DNA from: Oscillospiraceae bacterium
Lineage (GTDB): Bacteria > Bacillota > Clostridia > Oscillospirales > Oscillospiraceae
Direction of reading: 5' to 3'
NCBI GenBank assembly: GCA_020025595.1
Contig: JAHHRV010000006.1
Location: forward strand, 62,001 to 126,000
Length of the DNA stretch: 64,000 nucleotides
The notes beneath the pieces are model-generated. The model did no database searches and was not told the DNA's origin. It was given only the letters and a program-made list of their open reading frames with translations. Shown in pieces: positions 57,090 to 64,000 of the stretch. The translations under genes were made by a program, and so were the position numbers. The first letter of the stretch is position 1. Every line of letters starts with the position of its first letter.

Positions 57090-58829
57090 ATGATGATTGA
57101 TAAACGACTGATCGGAGCAGTCAAAGAAAGTAAAAAATATGTCATTGCCAATGTGCTGCTGCAGTGGGTGTCGCTGCTGGCCAACATAACCATGATGGCT
57201 ACGATTGCGGTTCTGCTGCAGAAGCTCTATTATCAAACTGCTGACAGCAAGGCATTTGCGCTCACTGCCGCGGTTACCATTGGCATGATTGTAATCCGCT
57301 ATTGCTGCAGCATCGCTGCCAGCCACATGAGCTACCTGTCTTCCAAGACGGTTAAGAGGACCCTGCGCGAGAAGATCTATCGCAAGCTGCTACGCCTGGG
57401 TTCTTCCTACAAGGAAAAGGTGCAGACCAGTGAAATCGTTCAGCTGGCCACCGAAGGAATTGATCAGCTGGAAACCTATTTCGGTGCTTTCCTGCCCCAG
57501 TTCTTCTATGCCATGCTGGCTCCCCTGACACTGTTTGTGGTGCTGAGCTTCATCAATCTGCCGTCCGCCATTGTGCTGCTGGTCTGCGTACCGCTGATCC
57601 CCATCTCCATTGCGGCTGTTCAGACCTGGGCAAAAAAATTGCTGAGCAAATACTGGGGACAGTATACCGCTTTGGGTGATACTTTCCTTGAAAACCTGCA
57701 GGGCCTGACCACCCTGAAAATCTATCAGGCAGACGACTATAAGCACGAGCAGATGAACGAGCAGGCCGAGAACTTCCGCAAGATCACCATGAAGGTTCTG
57801 ACCATGCAGCTCAATTCCATCACCATTATGGACCTGATCGCCTACGGCGGCGCTGCTCTGGGCGTGATTCTCTCCGCAACCCAGTTCCGTGCAAATCATG
57901 TGGACCTGACCGGATGTCTGCTGATCATCCTGTTGGCAGCAGACTTCTTCCTGCCCATGCGTCTGCTGGGCTCCTATTTCCACATTGCCATGAACGGCAT
58001 GGCTGCATCTGAAAAAATCTTCAGACTGCTGGACCTGCAGGAGCCTGAACAAACGGCTATGGATGTACCCAGCGACTGCACCATTCGCTGTCAGGATCTG
58101 TCTTTCTCCTATGATTCCGAGCGCCAGATCCTCAACCATCTGGATATGACCTTTCCCAAGGGCAGCTTCACCGCCATTGTGGGCGAAAGCGGCTGCGGCA
58201 AGTCCACCATTGCCTCCATTTTGATGGGCAGAAACCGGGGCTACACAGGAACCATCACCGTGGGCGAAACCCCGCTGCGTGAAATTTCCGAAGAGAGCCT
58301 GATGAAATCCTTCACCTATGTCAGCCACCAGAGCTACCTGTTCAAGGGCACCGTCCGTGAGAATCTGCAGATGGGCTGCCCCAACGGAACCGATGAGCAG
58401 TTCTGGGACGCACTGGAAAAGGTCAATCTGGCCGCATTCCTCAGAAGTGAGCATGGACTTGATACCCCTCTTGCAGAAAAGGCTTCCAATCTCTCCGGCG
58501 GTCAGTGCCAGCGTCTTGCTCTGGCAAGAGCTCTGCTGCACGACAGCCCCGTCTATATCTTTGATGAAACCACCTCCAATATCGATGTGGAGAGTGAAAA
58601 CGACATGATGGAGCAGATCTACCGTCTGGCAAAGACCAAGACCGTAATTCTGATTTCTCACCGTCTTGCCAATGTTGTGGGCGCTGACAATATCTATGTA
58701 TTGTCCCACAAGGGCATCATCGAAGAATCCGGTACCCACGCAAACCTGCTGACGCACAACGGTGCCTACGCCAAGCTTTGGGAAACTCAGCAGGAACTGG
58801 AGAACTACACGAAAGGAAGCACACTATGA
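57090..58829 (+). CDS. ABC half-transporter 1 (fused permease and ATPase)
   Basis: This 579-residue protein has six membrane helices (type IV exporter fold, about 1-320) and a C-terminal ATPase with Walker A GESGCGKST, signature LSGGQCQRL and Walker B VYIFDE. It probably pairs with the next gene to form a heterodimer. The order after a DtxR gene recalls exporter-fold siderophore importers (YbtPQ, IrtAB types), and CydDC-type thiol exporters are also possible. No TonB or binding protein gene is present to choose between them. The 66-base gap to the DtxR gene has no terminator. Confidence 0.92.
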   Translation: MMIDKRLIGAVKESKKYVIANVLLQWVSLLANITMMATIAVLLQKLYYQTADSKAFALTAAVTIGMIVIRYCCSIAASHMSYLSSKTVKRTLREKIYRKLLRLGSSYKEKVQTSEIVQLATEGIDQLETYFGAFLPQFFYAMLAPLTLFVVLSFINLPSAIVLLVCVPLIPISIAAVQTWAKKLLSKYWGQYTALGDTFLENLQGLTTLKIYQADDYKHEQMNEQAENFRKITMKVLTMQLNSITIMDLIAYGGAALGVILSATQFRANHVDLTGCLLIILLAADFFLPMRLLGSYFHIAMNGMAASEKIFRLLDLQEPEQTAMDVPSDCTIRCQDLSFSYDSERQILNHLDMTFPKGSFTAIVGESGCGKSTIASILMGRNRGYTGTITVGETPLREISEESLMKSFTYVSHQSYLFKGTVRENLQMGCPNGTDEQFWDALEKVNLAAFLRSEHGLDTPLAEKASNLSGGQCQRLALARALLHDSPVYIFDETTSNIDVESENDMMEQIYRLAKTKTVILISHRLANVVGADNIYVLSHKGIIEESGTHANLLTHNGAYAKLWETQQELENYTKGSTL

Positions 58830-60466
58830 AACGAAGCGGATTTGGGGTCATGACCCGGCTGATTGGCCTGGTAAAGCCCCTGACTGGATATATGACACTG
58901 GCTGTCATTATGGGCCTGATCGGTCACCTATGCGCCACCTTTATCACCATTTTCGGCGCTTTTGCAGTGCTGAATCTGCTGGGCGTCCATGTAAGCTACT
59001 CTCTGACGAGTATTTTCGCCTGTCTGATCGTATTTGCCATTGTTCGAGGCTTTCTGCGTTATGCAGAGCAGGCCTGCAACCACTTTATCGCCTTTAAGCT
59101 GCTGGCACTGATCCGTGACAAGATTTTCGGTGCCCTGCGCCGTCTGTGTCCTGCCAAGCTGGAGGGCAAGGACAAGGGCAACCTGATCAGCATCATCACC
59201 TCTGACATTGAACTGCTGGAAGTATTCTATGCCCACACCATCTCCCCCCTGTGCATTGCCACCCTGTTTACCATCATCATGGTCTGCTTCATTGGCTCTT
59301 ACCACTGGGCACTGGGTCTGCTGGCACTGGCTGCCTATGCCTGTGTTGGCATTGTGATCCCCCTGATCACCTCCAGACAGAGCGGTGACAACGGCATCAA
59401 CTTCCGCAGCAAGTCCGGCAATCTGGCCAGCTTCGTTCTGGACAGTCTGAGAGGCCTGCCCGAGATCATTCAGTACGGTCAGGGCGAAGATCGTGTAAAG
59501 CAGATCAACGACATGACCGACAGTCTGTCCGGCGACGAGCAGAGCATGAAGCGCATTGCCGGCCGGAACACCGCTGTTACCAACACCGTGATCCTGATTT
59601 TCGATATTGCAATGCTTTTCGCATCCGCAAAGCTCTGTGGCTTTGAAGGCACTTTGGTCTGCACCTTCGCTCTGATGAGCTCCTTCGGCCCTGCCGTAGC
59701 TGTTGCAGCACTGGGCGCTACCCTGCAGAACACCTTCGCCGCCGGCAACCGTGTTCTGGATATTCTGGAAGAAACTCCTATGGTTGAAGAAGTCAGCGGA
59801 AAGGCCGAGGTCGAGTTTTCCGGTGCCAGCGCACAGGATATCAACTTCTCCTACGGCGAAGAAACCATTCTGTCCGATTTCTCCGTTGAGATTCCCAAGA
59901 ACAAGATCATCGGCATTGTCGGCAAGAGCGGCAGCGGCAAGTCCACTCTGCTGAAGCTGTTCATGCGCTTCTGGCAGGTCCAGAACGGCGAAATCAGCAT
60001 CTCCGGCAAAAATGTAGATGACATCAACACCACCAATCTGCGGGATATGGAGAGCTTCGTCACCCAGGAAACCCACCTGTTCCACGACTCCATCCGCAAC
60101 AACCTGCGTATCGCAAAGCTGGATGCCACCGACGAGGAAATCGCAAACGCCTGCAAGAAAGCATCCGTTCACGACTTTATCATGCAGCTTCCTCAGGGCT
60201 ATGACACCCCTGTTGGTGAATTGGGTGATACCCTCTCCGGCGGTGAGCGGCAGCGTCTGGGCCTGGCAAGAGCGTTCCTGCACGATGCCCCCTTCATGCT
60301 GCTGGACGAGCCCACCAGTAACCTGGACAGCCTGAACGAAGCCGTGATCCTCAAGTCTCTGGATGAAGAGCGCGAGGGCAAAACCGTTGTACTGGTATCC
60401 CACCGCAAGTCCACCATGGGCATTGCCGATGTGGTTCACTCCGTAGAACACGGGAGAATGAGCTGA
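58826..60466 (+). CDS. ABC half-transporter 2 (fused permease and ATPase)
   Basis: This 546-residue protein is the partner half-transporter: membrane domain about 1-310, then an ATPase with GKSGSGKST, LSGGERQRLGLARAFL and FMLLDEPTSNLD. Both Walker motifs and signatures are intact, so both ATP sites may be active. The ATG overlaps the first gene by four bases, so subunits are made in equal amounts. The AAAGGAAG site is upstream. Substrate unknown; iron complex, heme or thiol are the plausible classes. Confidence 0.92.
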   Translation: MKRSGFGVMTRLIGLVKPLTGYMTLAVIMGLIGHLCATFITIFGAFAVLNLLGVHVSYSLTSIFACLIVFAIVRGFLRYAEQACNHFIAFKLLALIRDKIFGALRRLCPAKLEGKDKGNLISIITSDIELLEVFYAHTISPLCIATLFTIIMVCFIGSYHWALGLLALAAYACVGIVIPLITSRQSGDNGINFRSKSGNLASFVLDSLRGLPEIIQYGQGEDRVKQINDMTDSLSGDEQSMKRIAGRNTAVTNTVILIFDIAMLFASAKLCGFEGTLVCTFALMSSFGPAVAVAALGATLQNTFAAGNRVLDILEETPMVEEVSGKAEVEFSGASAQDINFSYGEETILSDFSVEIPKNKIIGIVGKSGSGKSTLLKLFMRFWQVQNGEISISGKNVDDINTTNLRDMESFVTQETHLFHDSIRNNLRIAKLDATDEEIANACKKASVHDFIMQLPQGYDTPVGELGDTLSGGERQRLGLARAFLHDAPFMLLDEPTSNLDSLNEAVILKSLDEEREGKTVVLVSHRKSTMGIADVVHSVEHGRMS

Positions 60467-60807
60467 TGGACATCGAAACCAAGCGGCAGCGAGAAAAGGA
60501 AACCGTATCCCTGATGATTTCCCTGTACTGCCGCAAAAAGCATGGATGCAAAGAGCTGTGTCCTGACTGCGCCGCACTGGATGCCTACGCCAGAAGCCGC
60601 AGCGACCATTGCCCCTTTATGGAGACAAAAACCTTCTGCTCCAACTGCAGGGTCCATTGCTACAAACCTGAAATGCGGGAAAAAATTCGGGAAGTCATGC
60701 GTTTTTCCGGCCCCCGAATGATATTCCACCACCCGGTTATGGCCATCCGCCATGTGATTGAATCAAAGAAAGAAAAACACCGAATGGAGAAACACAATGA
60801 ACCCTAA
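60466..60807 (+). CDS. Nitrous-oxide-stimulated-promoter-family protein
   Basis: This 113-residue protein matches the nitrous oxide-stimulated promoter family: MDIETKRQREKETVSLMISLYCRKKHG at the start, then CPDCAALDAYARSRSDHCPFMETKTFCSNCRVHCYKPEMREKIREVMRFSGPRMI. The eight Cys residues suggest a metal or Fe-S site. The function is unknown. It overlaps the ABC gene by one base, so it belongs to the iron-controlled operon. It overlaps the next gene by 11 bases. Confidence 0.88.
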   Translation: MDIETKRQREKETVSLMISLYCRKKHGCKELCPDCAALDAYARSRSDHCPFMETKTFCSNCRVHCYKPEMREKIREVMRFSGPRMIFHHPVMAIRHVIESKKEKHRMEKHNEP

Positions 60808-61201
60808 AAAGATTATTTTTATCGTATTGGGCTGTATTGGCCTGGGGCTGGGCGCCGTTGGTGCTGTGGTCCCGCTGCTGCCCTCCTTCCCCTTCCTGAT
60901 GCTGGCAGCATACTGCTTCGCAAGAAGCTCCAAGCGGCTGCATGACTGGTTCATCAGCACCAAGCTCTACAAGAACAACCTGGAGAGCTATGTGGCAGGA
61001 AAAGGCATGACGAAGAAAACCAAGATCCGTATCCTGACCACCGTTACATTGCTGATGGGCTTTGGTTTCATCATGATGCACGAGGTTCCCGTGGGCCGCA
61101 TTGTCCTTGCCTGCGTGTGGGTGCTGCATCTTGTCTACTTTGTCTTTGGCATTAAGACGATTCCCGCTGATGACAAGGCAGAGCTGGCCGAATGTGAATA
61201 A
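60797..61201 (+). CDS. YbaN-family (DUF454) membrane protein
   Basis: This 134-residue protein has three to four membrane helices and the family start KKIIFIVLGCIGLGLGAVGAVVPLLPSFPFLMLAAYCFARSSKRLHDW. E. coli YbaN belongs to this family; its function is not known. It lies last in the DtxR-ABC operon, overlapping the preceding gene by 11 bases. The ATG at 60797 has TGGAG nine bases upstream. A terminator follows. Confidence 0.88.
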   Translation: MNPKKIIFIVLGCIGLGLGAVGAVVPLLPSFPFLMLAAYCFARSSKRLHDWFISTKLYKNNLESYVAGKGMTKKTKIRILTTVTLLMGFGFIMMHEVPVGRIVLACVWVLHLVYFVFGIKTIPADDKAELAECE

Positions 61202-61234
61202 AATCTGAGTCGGTTATCTTTCCGACAATATCCG

Positions 61235-61280
61235 ATCCAAAAAAGGACTCGCACCATTTCTGCGGGTCCTTTTTTTCAGA
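61235..61280 (+). terminator. Intrinsic terminator after the DtxR-ABC operon
   Basis: An AAAAAAGGACTCGCA/TGCGGGTCCTTTTTTT hairpin (61239-61253 with 61261-61275, one mismatch) ends in a T run. Confidence 0.8.
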
Positions 61281-61299
61281 TATGTTCATTTTTCTTCTA

Positions 61300-61328
61300 T
61301 TGCAATGCACAACTGCGTATTGTACAAT
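61300..61328 (+). promoter_or_regulatory. Promoter of the AI-2E-family transporter gene
   Basis: TTGCAA and TACAAT are separated by 17 bases, about 40 bases upstream of the start codon. Confidence 0.65.
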
Positions 61329-61368
61329 ACAAACAGATTCATCCAAGAAAGAGGTGTAATAACACCGC

Positions 61369-62586
61369 ATGAAAAAATCACAACACAAAATTTATCTATA
61401 TGCAATGCTTTCAGGCTTCGGCGCCATCAGCCTGAGTGTCCTGCTGTTCTTCTTCCTCTATCGGTTCCAGGGCATCGGAGAGGTCGTGGAGCAAATTGTA
61501 GGGATTCTGAAGCCTTTCATCTATGGCGGTATCGTTGCATATCTGCTGCGGCCTGTATGTAACCACTACAGCAGTTGGTTCAGCAAATTGCTGCCAAGCA
61601 AGGCAAAAAAATTTGCCGATACCCTGGCTATCACACTGAGTATGATTACGGGCCTTCTCGTGATCTATGCTTTGATTATTATGATTGCTCCCCAATTGTA
61701 TCAGAGCATCATCAGTCTGTGGAATACTCTCCCCGGCAAAATTGAACAGACCATCGTATGGTTTACAGAGCGTTTTGGCGAAAATAAAATGCTGCTGCAA
61801 TACTTTGATAGCGGCTATCGCGCCATTTATGACAAGCTGAATATTTGGGGTCACGAGACGCTGGTGCCCTATATTACCGGGATTGTCAGTGGACTCGGCA
61901 TGAGTGTATGGAGAGTTCTTGTGTTCCTCAAGGACTTTTTGATCGGCCTGATCGTAGCCGTCTATTTGCTGTCCAGCCGCAAGAAATTCCGCCGTCAAAG
62001 CATCATGGTTGTCCGAAGCGTTCTGCCTCCCAAGTGGGCGGACATCGCTCTGCAGGAGCTCACCTTTGTGGACAGAGTGTTTGGCGGATTTATCGACGGA
62101 AAGCTGGTGGACTCCGCTATCATCGGTGTGCTGTGCTACATTGGCTGCATGATCTTCGGTTTTCCCAATCCCCTGCTGGTATCTGCCATCGTTGGCGTGA
62201 CAAATGTGATCCCCTTCTTCGGCCCGTTCCTGGGTGCTATCCCCGCAACACTGCTGATCTTCATCGAAAGTCCCATGGATGCGCTGTGGTTTATTCTGTT
62301 CGTATTGTTCCTGCAGCAACTGGACGGCAACATCATCGGCCCCAAGATTCTGGGCAGCCACACCGGCATCTCCAGCTTCTGGGTGCTGTTCTCCATCCTG
62401 CTCTTTGGCGGACTGTGGGGAATTGTGGGTATGGTCATTGCGGTTCCTCTGTTCGCAGTTATCTATGATATTATCCGAAAGCTGGTCATGCGCGGTCTGA
62501 GAAAGCACGGCTATTCTGAGTTCTTCCCAGCCAGCCAGCAACCTGCTCCCGCAGCCGAGGACACTCCGGAACCGGAACAGAGCTGA
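61369..62586 (+). CDS. AI-2E/PerM-family transporter
   Basis: This 405-residue protein has seven to eight membrane helices with the family pattern: a hydrophobic N-terminus, ILKPFIYGGIVAYLLRPVCNHYSSWF, a polar central loop, then FIDGKLVDSAIIGVLCYIGCMIFGFPNPLLVSAIVGVTNVIPFFGPFLGAIPATLLI. The AI-2E family includes possible autoinducer-2 exporters, Na+/H+ antiporters and others; the substrate here is unknown. The C-terminal tail is Pro- and acid-rich. The ribosome binding site GAGGTG lies inside a small hairpin (61353-61366). Confidence 0.88.
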   Translation: MKKSQHKIYLYAMLSGFGAISLSVLLFFFLYRFQGIGEVVEQIVGILKPFIYGGIVAYLLRPVCNHYSSWFSKLLPSKAKKFADTLAITLSMITGLLVIYALIIMIAPQLYQSIISLWNTLPGKIEQTIVWFTERFGENKMLLQYFDSGYRAIYDKLNIWGHETLVPYITGIVSGLGMSVWRVLVFLKDFLIGLIVAVYLLSSRKKFRRQSIMVVRSVLPPKWADIALQELTFVDRVFGGFIDGKLVDSAIIGVLCYIGCMIFGFPNPLLVSAIVGVTNVIPFFGPFLGAIPATLLIFIESPMDALWFILFVLFLQQLDGNIIGPKILGSHTGISSFWVLFSILLFGGLWGIVGMVIAVPLFAVIYDIIRKLVMRGLRKHGYSEFFPASQQPAPAAEDTPEPEQS

Positions 62587-62609
62587 CACGCTTCTGATGA
62601 AACAATAAA

Positions 62610-62652
62610 GAAATAGGCCACCGCTGTTGTAAGCGGTGGCCTTCCTTTATGC
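62610..62652. terminator. Intrinsic terminator after the AI-2E transporter gene
   Basis: A perfect 10-bp stem (62616-62625 with 62632-62641, loop GTTGTA) is followed by TTCCTTTA. The minus side reads TATTTCTTTATT and may help end the opposite gene. Confidence 0.75.
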
Positions 62653-62703
62653 CATAATATATCCCCGGCGCTTGGATGCCAGGCAAGTCAAAAACAGTCG
62701 GAT

Positions 62704-63237
62704 TCAATCATTTCCCAGACCATAATCCTGCTTGAACTGCTCATATTGCTGCTGTTTCATTTCCTCGACCTGTCTCTGGGCCTCCTTGTTTGCAAAGTGC
62801 ATGGGAATCTGGAAAAGCGTTATAATCAGAATACCGCCGATGACCATGGCTGCGATTCCCCGCATCCCCGTTTTTACAAGGGGCTTGTGGGTTTTTTCCT
62901 GAATTTCATCCAGGTTCAGAACCTGGGCATAGTGTCGTTTTCCGCAGGTAGGGCAGTTAAACTTTTTTGCATAATACAAAATAGAGTGCTTTGTAACAAT
63001 AGCCGGCCCCTTCATTTGCGTCCGGGAAATCCGCTTCGATTTAACCATCAGGCCCTGCGCAAATTCAGCCGAGCTTACATCATACACCGTACCGCAGCAT
63101 TCGCATTTTACATGGGCCGTAAAACCGGACTGTGCCACATTTCTTCTATCCCGGAGCATGAATCCGATTCCACAGAAAAGTACCCACACCAGCAGACAGG
63201 CTCCCATGCTCAGTGTAATGATCATTCTTGCATCCAT
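62704..63237 (-). CDS. Membrane protein with internal zinc-ribbon-like Cys pairs
   Basis: This 177-residue protein has an N-terminal membrane helix (about 4-26), a cytoplasmic segment with two Cys pairs (CECCGTVYDV and CPTCGKRHYAQV, about 45-110) that resemble a zinc ribbon, a second membrane helix (about 122-143), and a Gln/Glu-rich coiled tail. The function is unknown. The ATG at 63235-63237 has GGAGG upstream. It is preceded by a terminator, so it is a single-gene unit with an unseen promoter in the 63240-63288 gap. Confidence 0.72.
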   Translation of the reverse strand: MDARMIITLSMGACLLVWVLFCGIGFMLRDRRNVAQSGFTAHVKCECCGTVYDVSSAEFAQGLMVKSKRISRTQMKGPAIVTKHSILYYAKKFNCPTCGKRHYAQVLNLDEIQEKTHKPLVKTGMRGIAAMVIGGILIITLFQIPMHFANKEAQRQVEEMKQQQYEQFKQDYGLGND

Positions 63238-63282
63238 ATGCCATACCTCCATTTTACGCTGCGGCAATCGCTGCCTGTATCA

Positions 63283-63325
63283 CAAAAGGCGGGTATCCGG
63301 TTTTCGTTAACGGATACCCGCCTAT
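63283..63325 (-). terminator. Intrinsic terminator of the last gene
   Basis: A perfect 12-bp stem (63288-63299 with 63311-63322) is followed on the minus strand by TTTTGTG. Confidence 0.8.
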
Positions 63326-63375
63326 TATATTTGACCGTCTCAGGCCCTGTCAAGGCTCTGTATCGGCGCGTTCAG

Positions 63376-64000
63376 TTACAGCTCTTCCTGTTCGAAGTTC
63401 TGCACTGCGCCGCCCAGGCAGTAGACTCTGCCCTGAAGCTTGCGGTTGTGCAGTGTGTTGATAATCGTGGGAACTGCGCCGGCCAGAGTAAACAGGTACA
63501 GCATTGCCAGATTGGCAATATAGTTACCCATTTCAATGGCGCCAATGCCCAGCAGCTCCGGGAATACCTGGAATGCAGTAAAGAAGTCCACCTCCAACTC
63601 CCGGGCAATGAGGATGGCCCAGTCCAGACGGTCGCCCAGAAGCGTCATCAGGATCATCAGGATCGCACTGATGAAAATGCCCTTTTTCGACAGCTTGCCG
63701 CCCAGCATCTCGTATCCCTTAAAGGTACAGATTGCCATGATCACACCGCTGAGGGCTGCCACATAGCCCAGCTGGCTGAATATAAGCATCGAAATCACGC
63801 CCACAATGGATCCAAGGAAAGCGCCCACAATGCCGCCTATGACATTTTCGCCCTTATTCTGCTTTTGTGTGTAGTCCATGGACTTGTCATGCTGGATTTT
63901 GGAGAAGCATTCCGGGCACAGCTGCATATAACCGCCGGAAACAAAGCAGGGCACCGGATTATCCTTGCCGCAGGTCTGGCAGCAGTTGCGGAAGCCCTCT
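63376..64000 (-). CDS. Zinc-ribbon membrane protein (5' partial)
   Basis: The frame stays open to the right window edge, so the N-terminus is missing. The visible N-terminal part is a zinc ribbon or B-box-like Cys cluster (CCQTCGKDNPVPC, then LCPECF), followed by four to five membrane helices and a C-terminal hydrophilic end. The pattern C-x2-C-G-x5-C...C-x2-C is like the zinc-ribbon domains at the start of many Clostridial membrane proteins. The function is unknown. A GTG at 63952-63954 could serve as a start but would cut off half the Cys cluster, so I treat the gene as partial. Confidence 0.75.
   Translation of the reverse strand, partial: EGFRNCCQTCGKDNPVPCFVSGGYMQLCPECFSKIQHDKSMDYTQKQNKGENVIGGIVGAFLGSIVGVISMLIFSQLGYVAALSGVIMAICTFKGYEMLGGKLSKKGIFISAILMILMTLLGDRLDWAILIARELEVDFFTAFQVFPELLGIGAIEMGNYIANLAMLYLFTLAGAVPTIINTLHNRKLQGRVYCLGGAVQNFEQEEL

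Noticed and set aside
1..64000. rRNA, tRNA, CRISPR arrays, prophage or intact insertion sequences
   Set aside because: I looked for repeat-spacer arrays, tRNA-like clover leaves with a TTCGANTC arm, and transposase or integrase genes and saw none.

Overview
The window reads as chromosome from an anaerobic, low-to-mid GC Gram-positive bacterium of class Clostridia, most likely an Oscillospiraceae-type gut organism. The evidence is the DnaD/DnaI-type primosome pair, a BofA-like sporulation-associated membrane protein, a T-box leader on metG, a ZTP riboswitch on the purine operon, a PPi-type phosphofructokinase, FeoAB with a Cys-rich partner, and strong AGGAGG ribosome binding sites throughout. 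I see no rRNA, tRNA, CRISPR array, prophage or intact insertion sequence. Both window ends cut through genes.

Layout. 1-1546: split transketolase (N-terminal part truncated by the window edge). 1590-5271: two sugar-type MFS carriers and a glycerophosphodiesterase. 5617-7038: a PurF-like protein that lacks the N-terminal cysteine nucleophile. 7086-13225: nitroreductase, a membrane-anchored parvulin foldase, a SAP-domain protein, a YfbR-type 5'-nucleotidase, a HAD phosphatase, and the DnaI-like and DnaD-like primosome genes. 13623-23939: bofA, then the long minus-strand purine operon purE-purC-purM-purN-purO-AICARFT-purD-purL behind a ZTP riboswitch; purF is not in it. 24022-27426: an amidohydrolase, T-box/metG and an orphan EutN/CcmL-type protein. 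27589-30647: a TetM/EF-G-like GTPase fused to a YacP/Rae1-type NYN nuclease domain, translationally coupled to a small membrane protein. 30685-36497: zinc-ribbon membrane protein, lexA with a probable autoregulatory operator, a YitT-family protein, guaB, a GNAT enzyme and class II aldolase. 36697-44063: PPi-PFK and the threonine/aspartate pathway (thrB, thrC, hom, lysC, asd). 44461-50491: an EcfT-like protein, a TIM-barrel protein, the cobalamin lower-ligand/salvage genes cobT, cobU, cobS, a short CobU paralogue and cobC, then a cobalamin riboswitch that points away from them at a DUF2284 protein. 50520-51140: gene-poor DNA with a probable relic of a NifH/CooC-like ATPase. 51150-61201: an iron region (feoA, feoB, Cys-rich partner, AraC regulator, DUF2325-DUF3793-flavodoxin operon, and a DtxR-family regulator followed by two ABC half-transporters and two small conserved proteins). 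61369-64000: AI-2E-family transporter and two zinc-ribbon membrane proteins.

The best candidates for a second look are: (i) the fusion of a ribosome-protection-type GTPase to a ribosome A-site nuclease domain; (ii) the iron regulon, where the same inverted repeat (GGTTAG-N6-CTAACC) recurs before feoA, feoB, the DUF2325 operon and the DtxR gene, so regulator and targets can be read off one window; (iii) the DUF2284 gene controlled by a B12 riboswitch; and (iv) the cysteine-less PurF paralogue. The aspartate-family and purine genes look like ordinary primary metabolism. The cobalamin genes cover only nucleotide-loop assembly and salvage, suggesting scavenging rather than corrin-ring synthesis, as far as this window shows.
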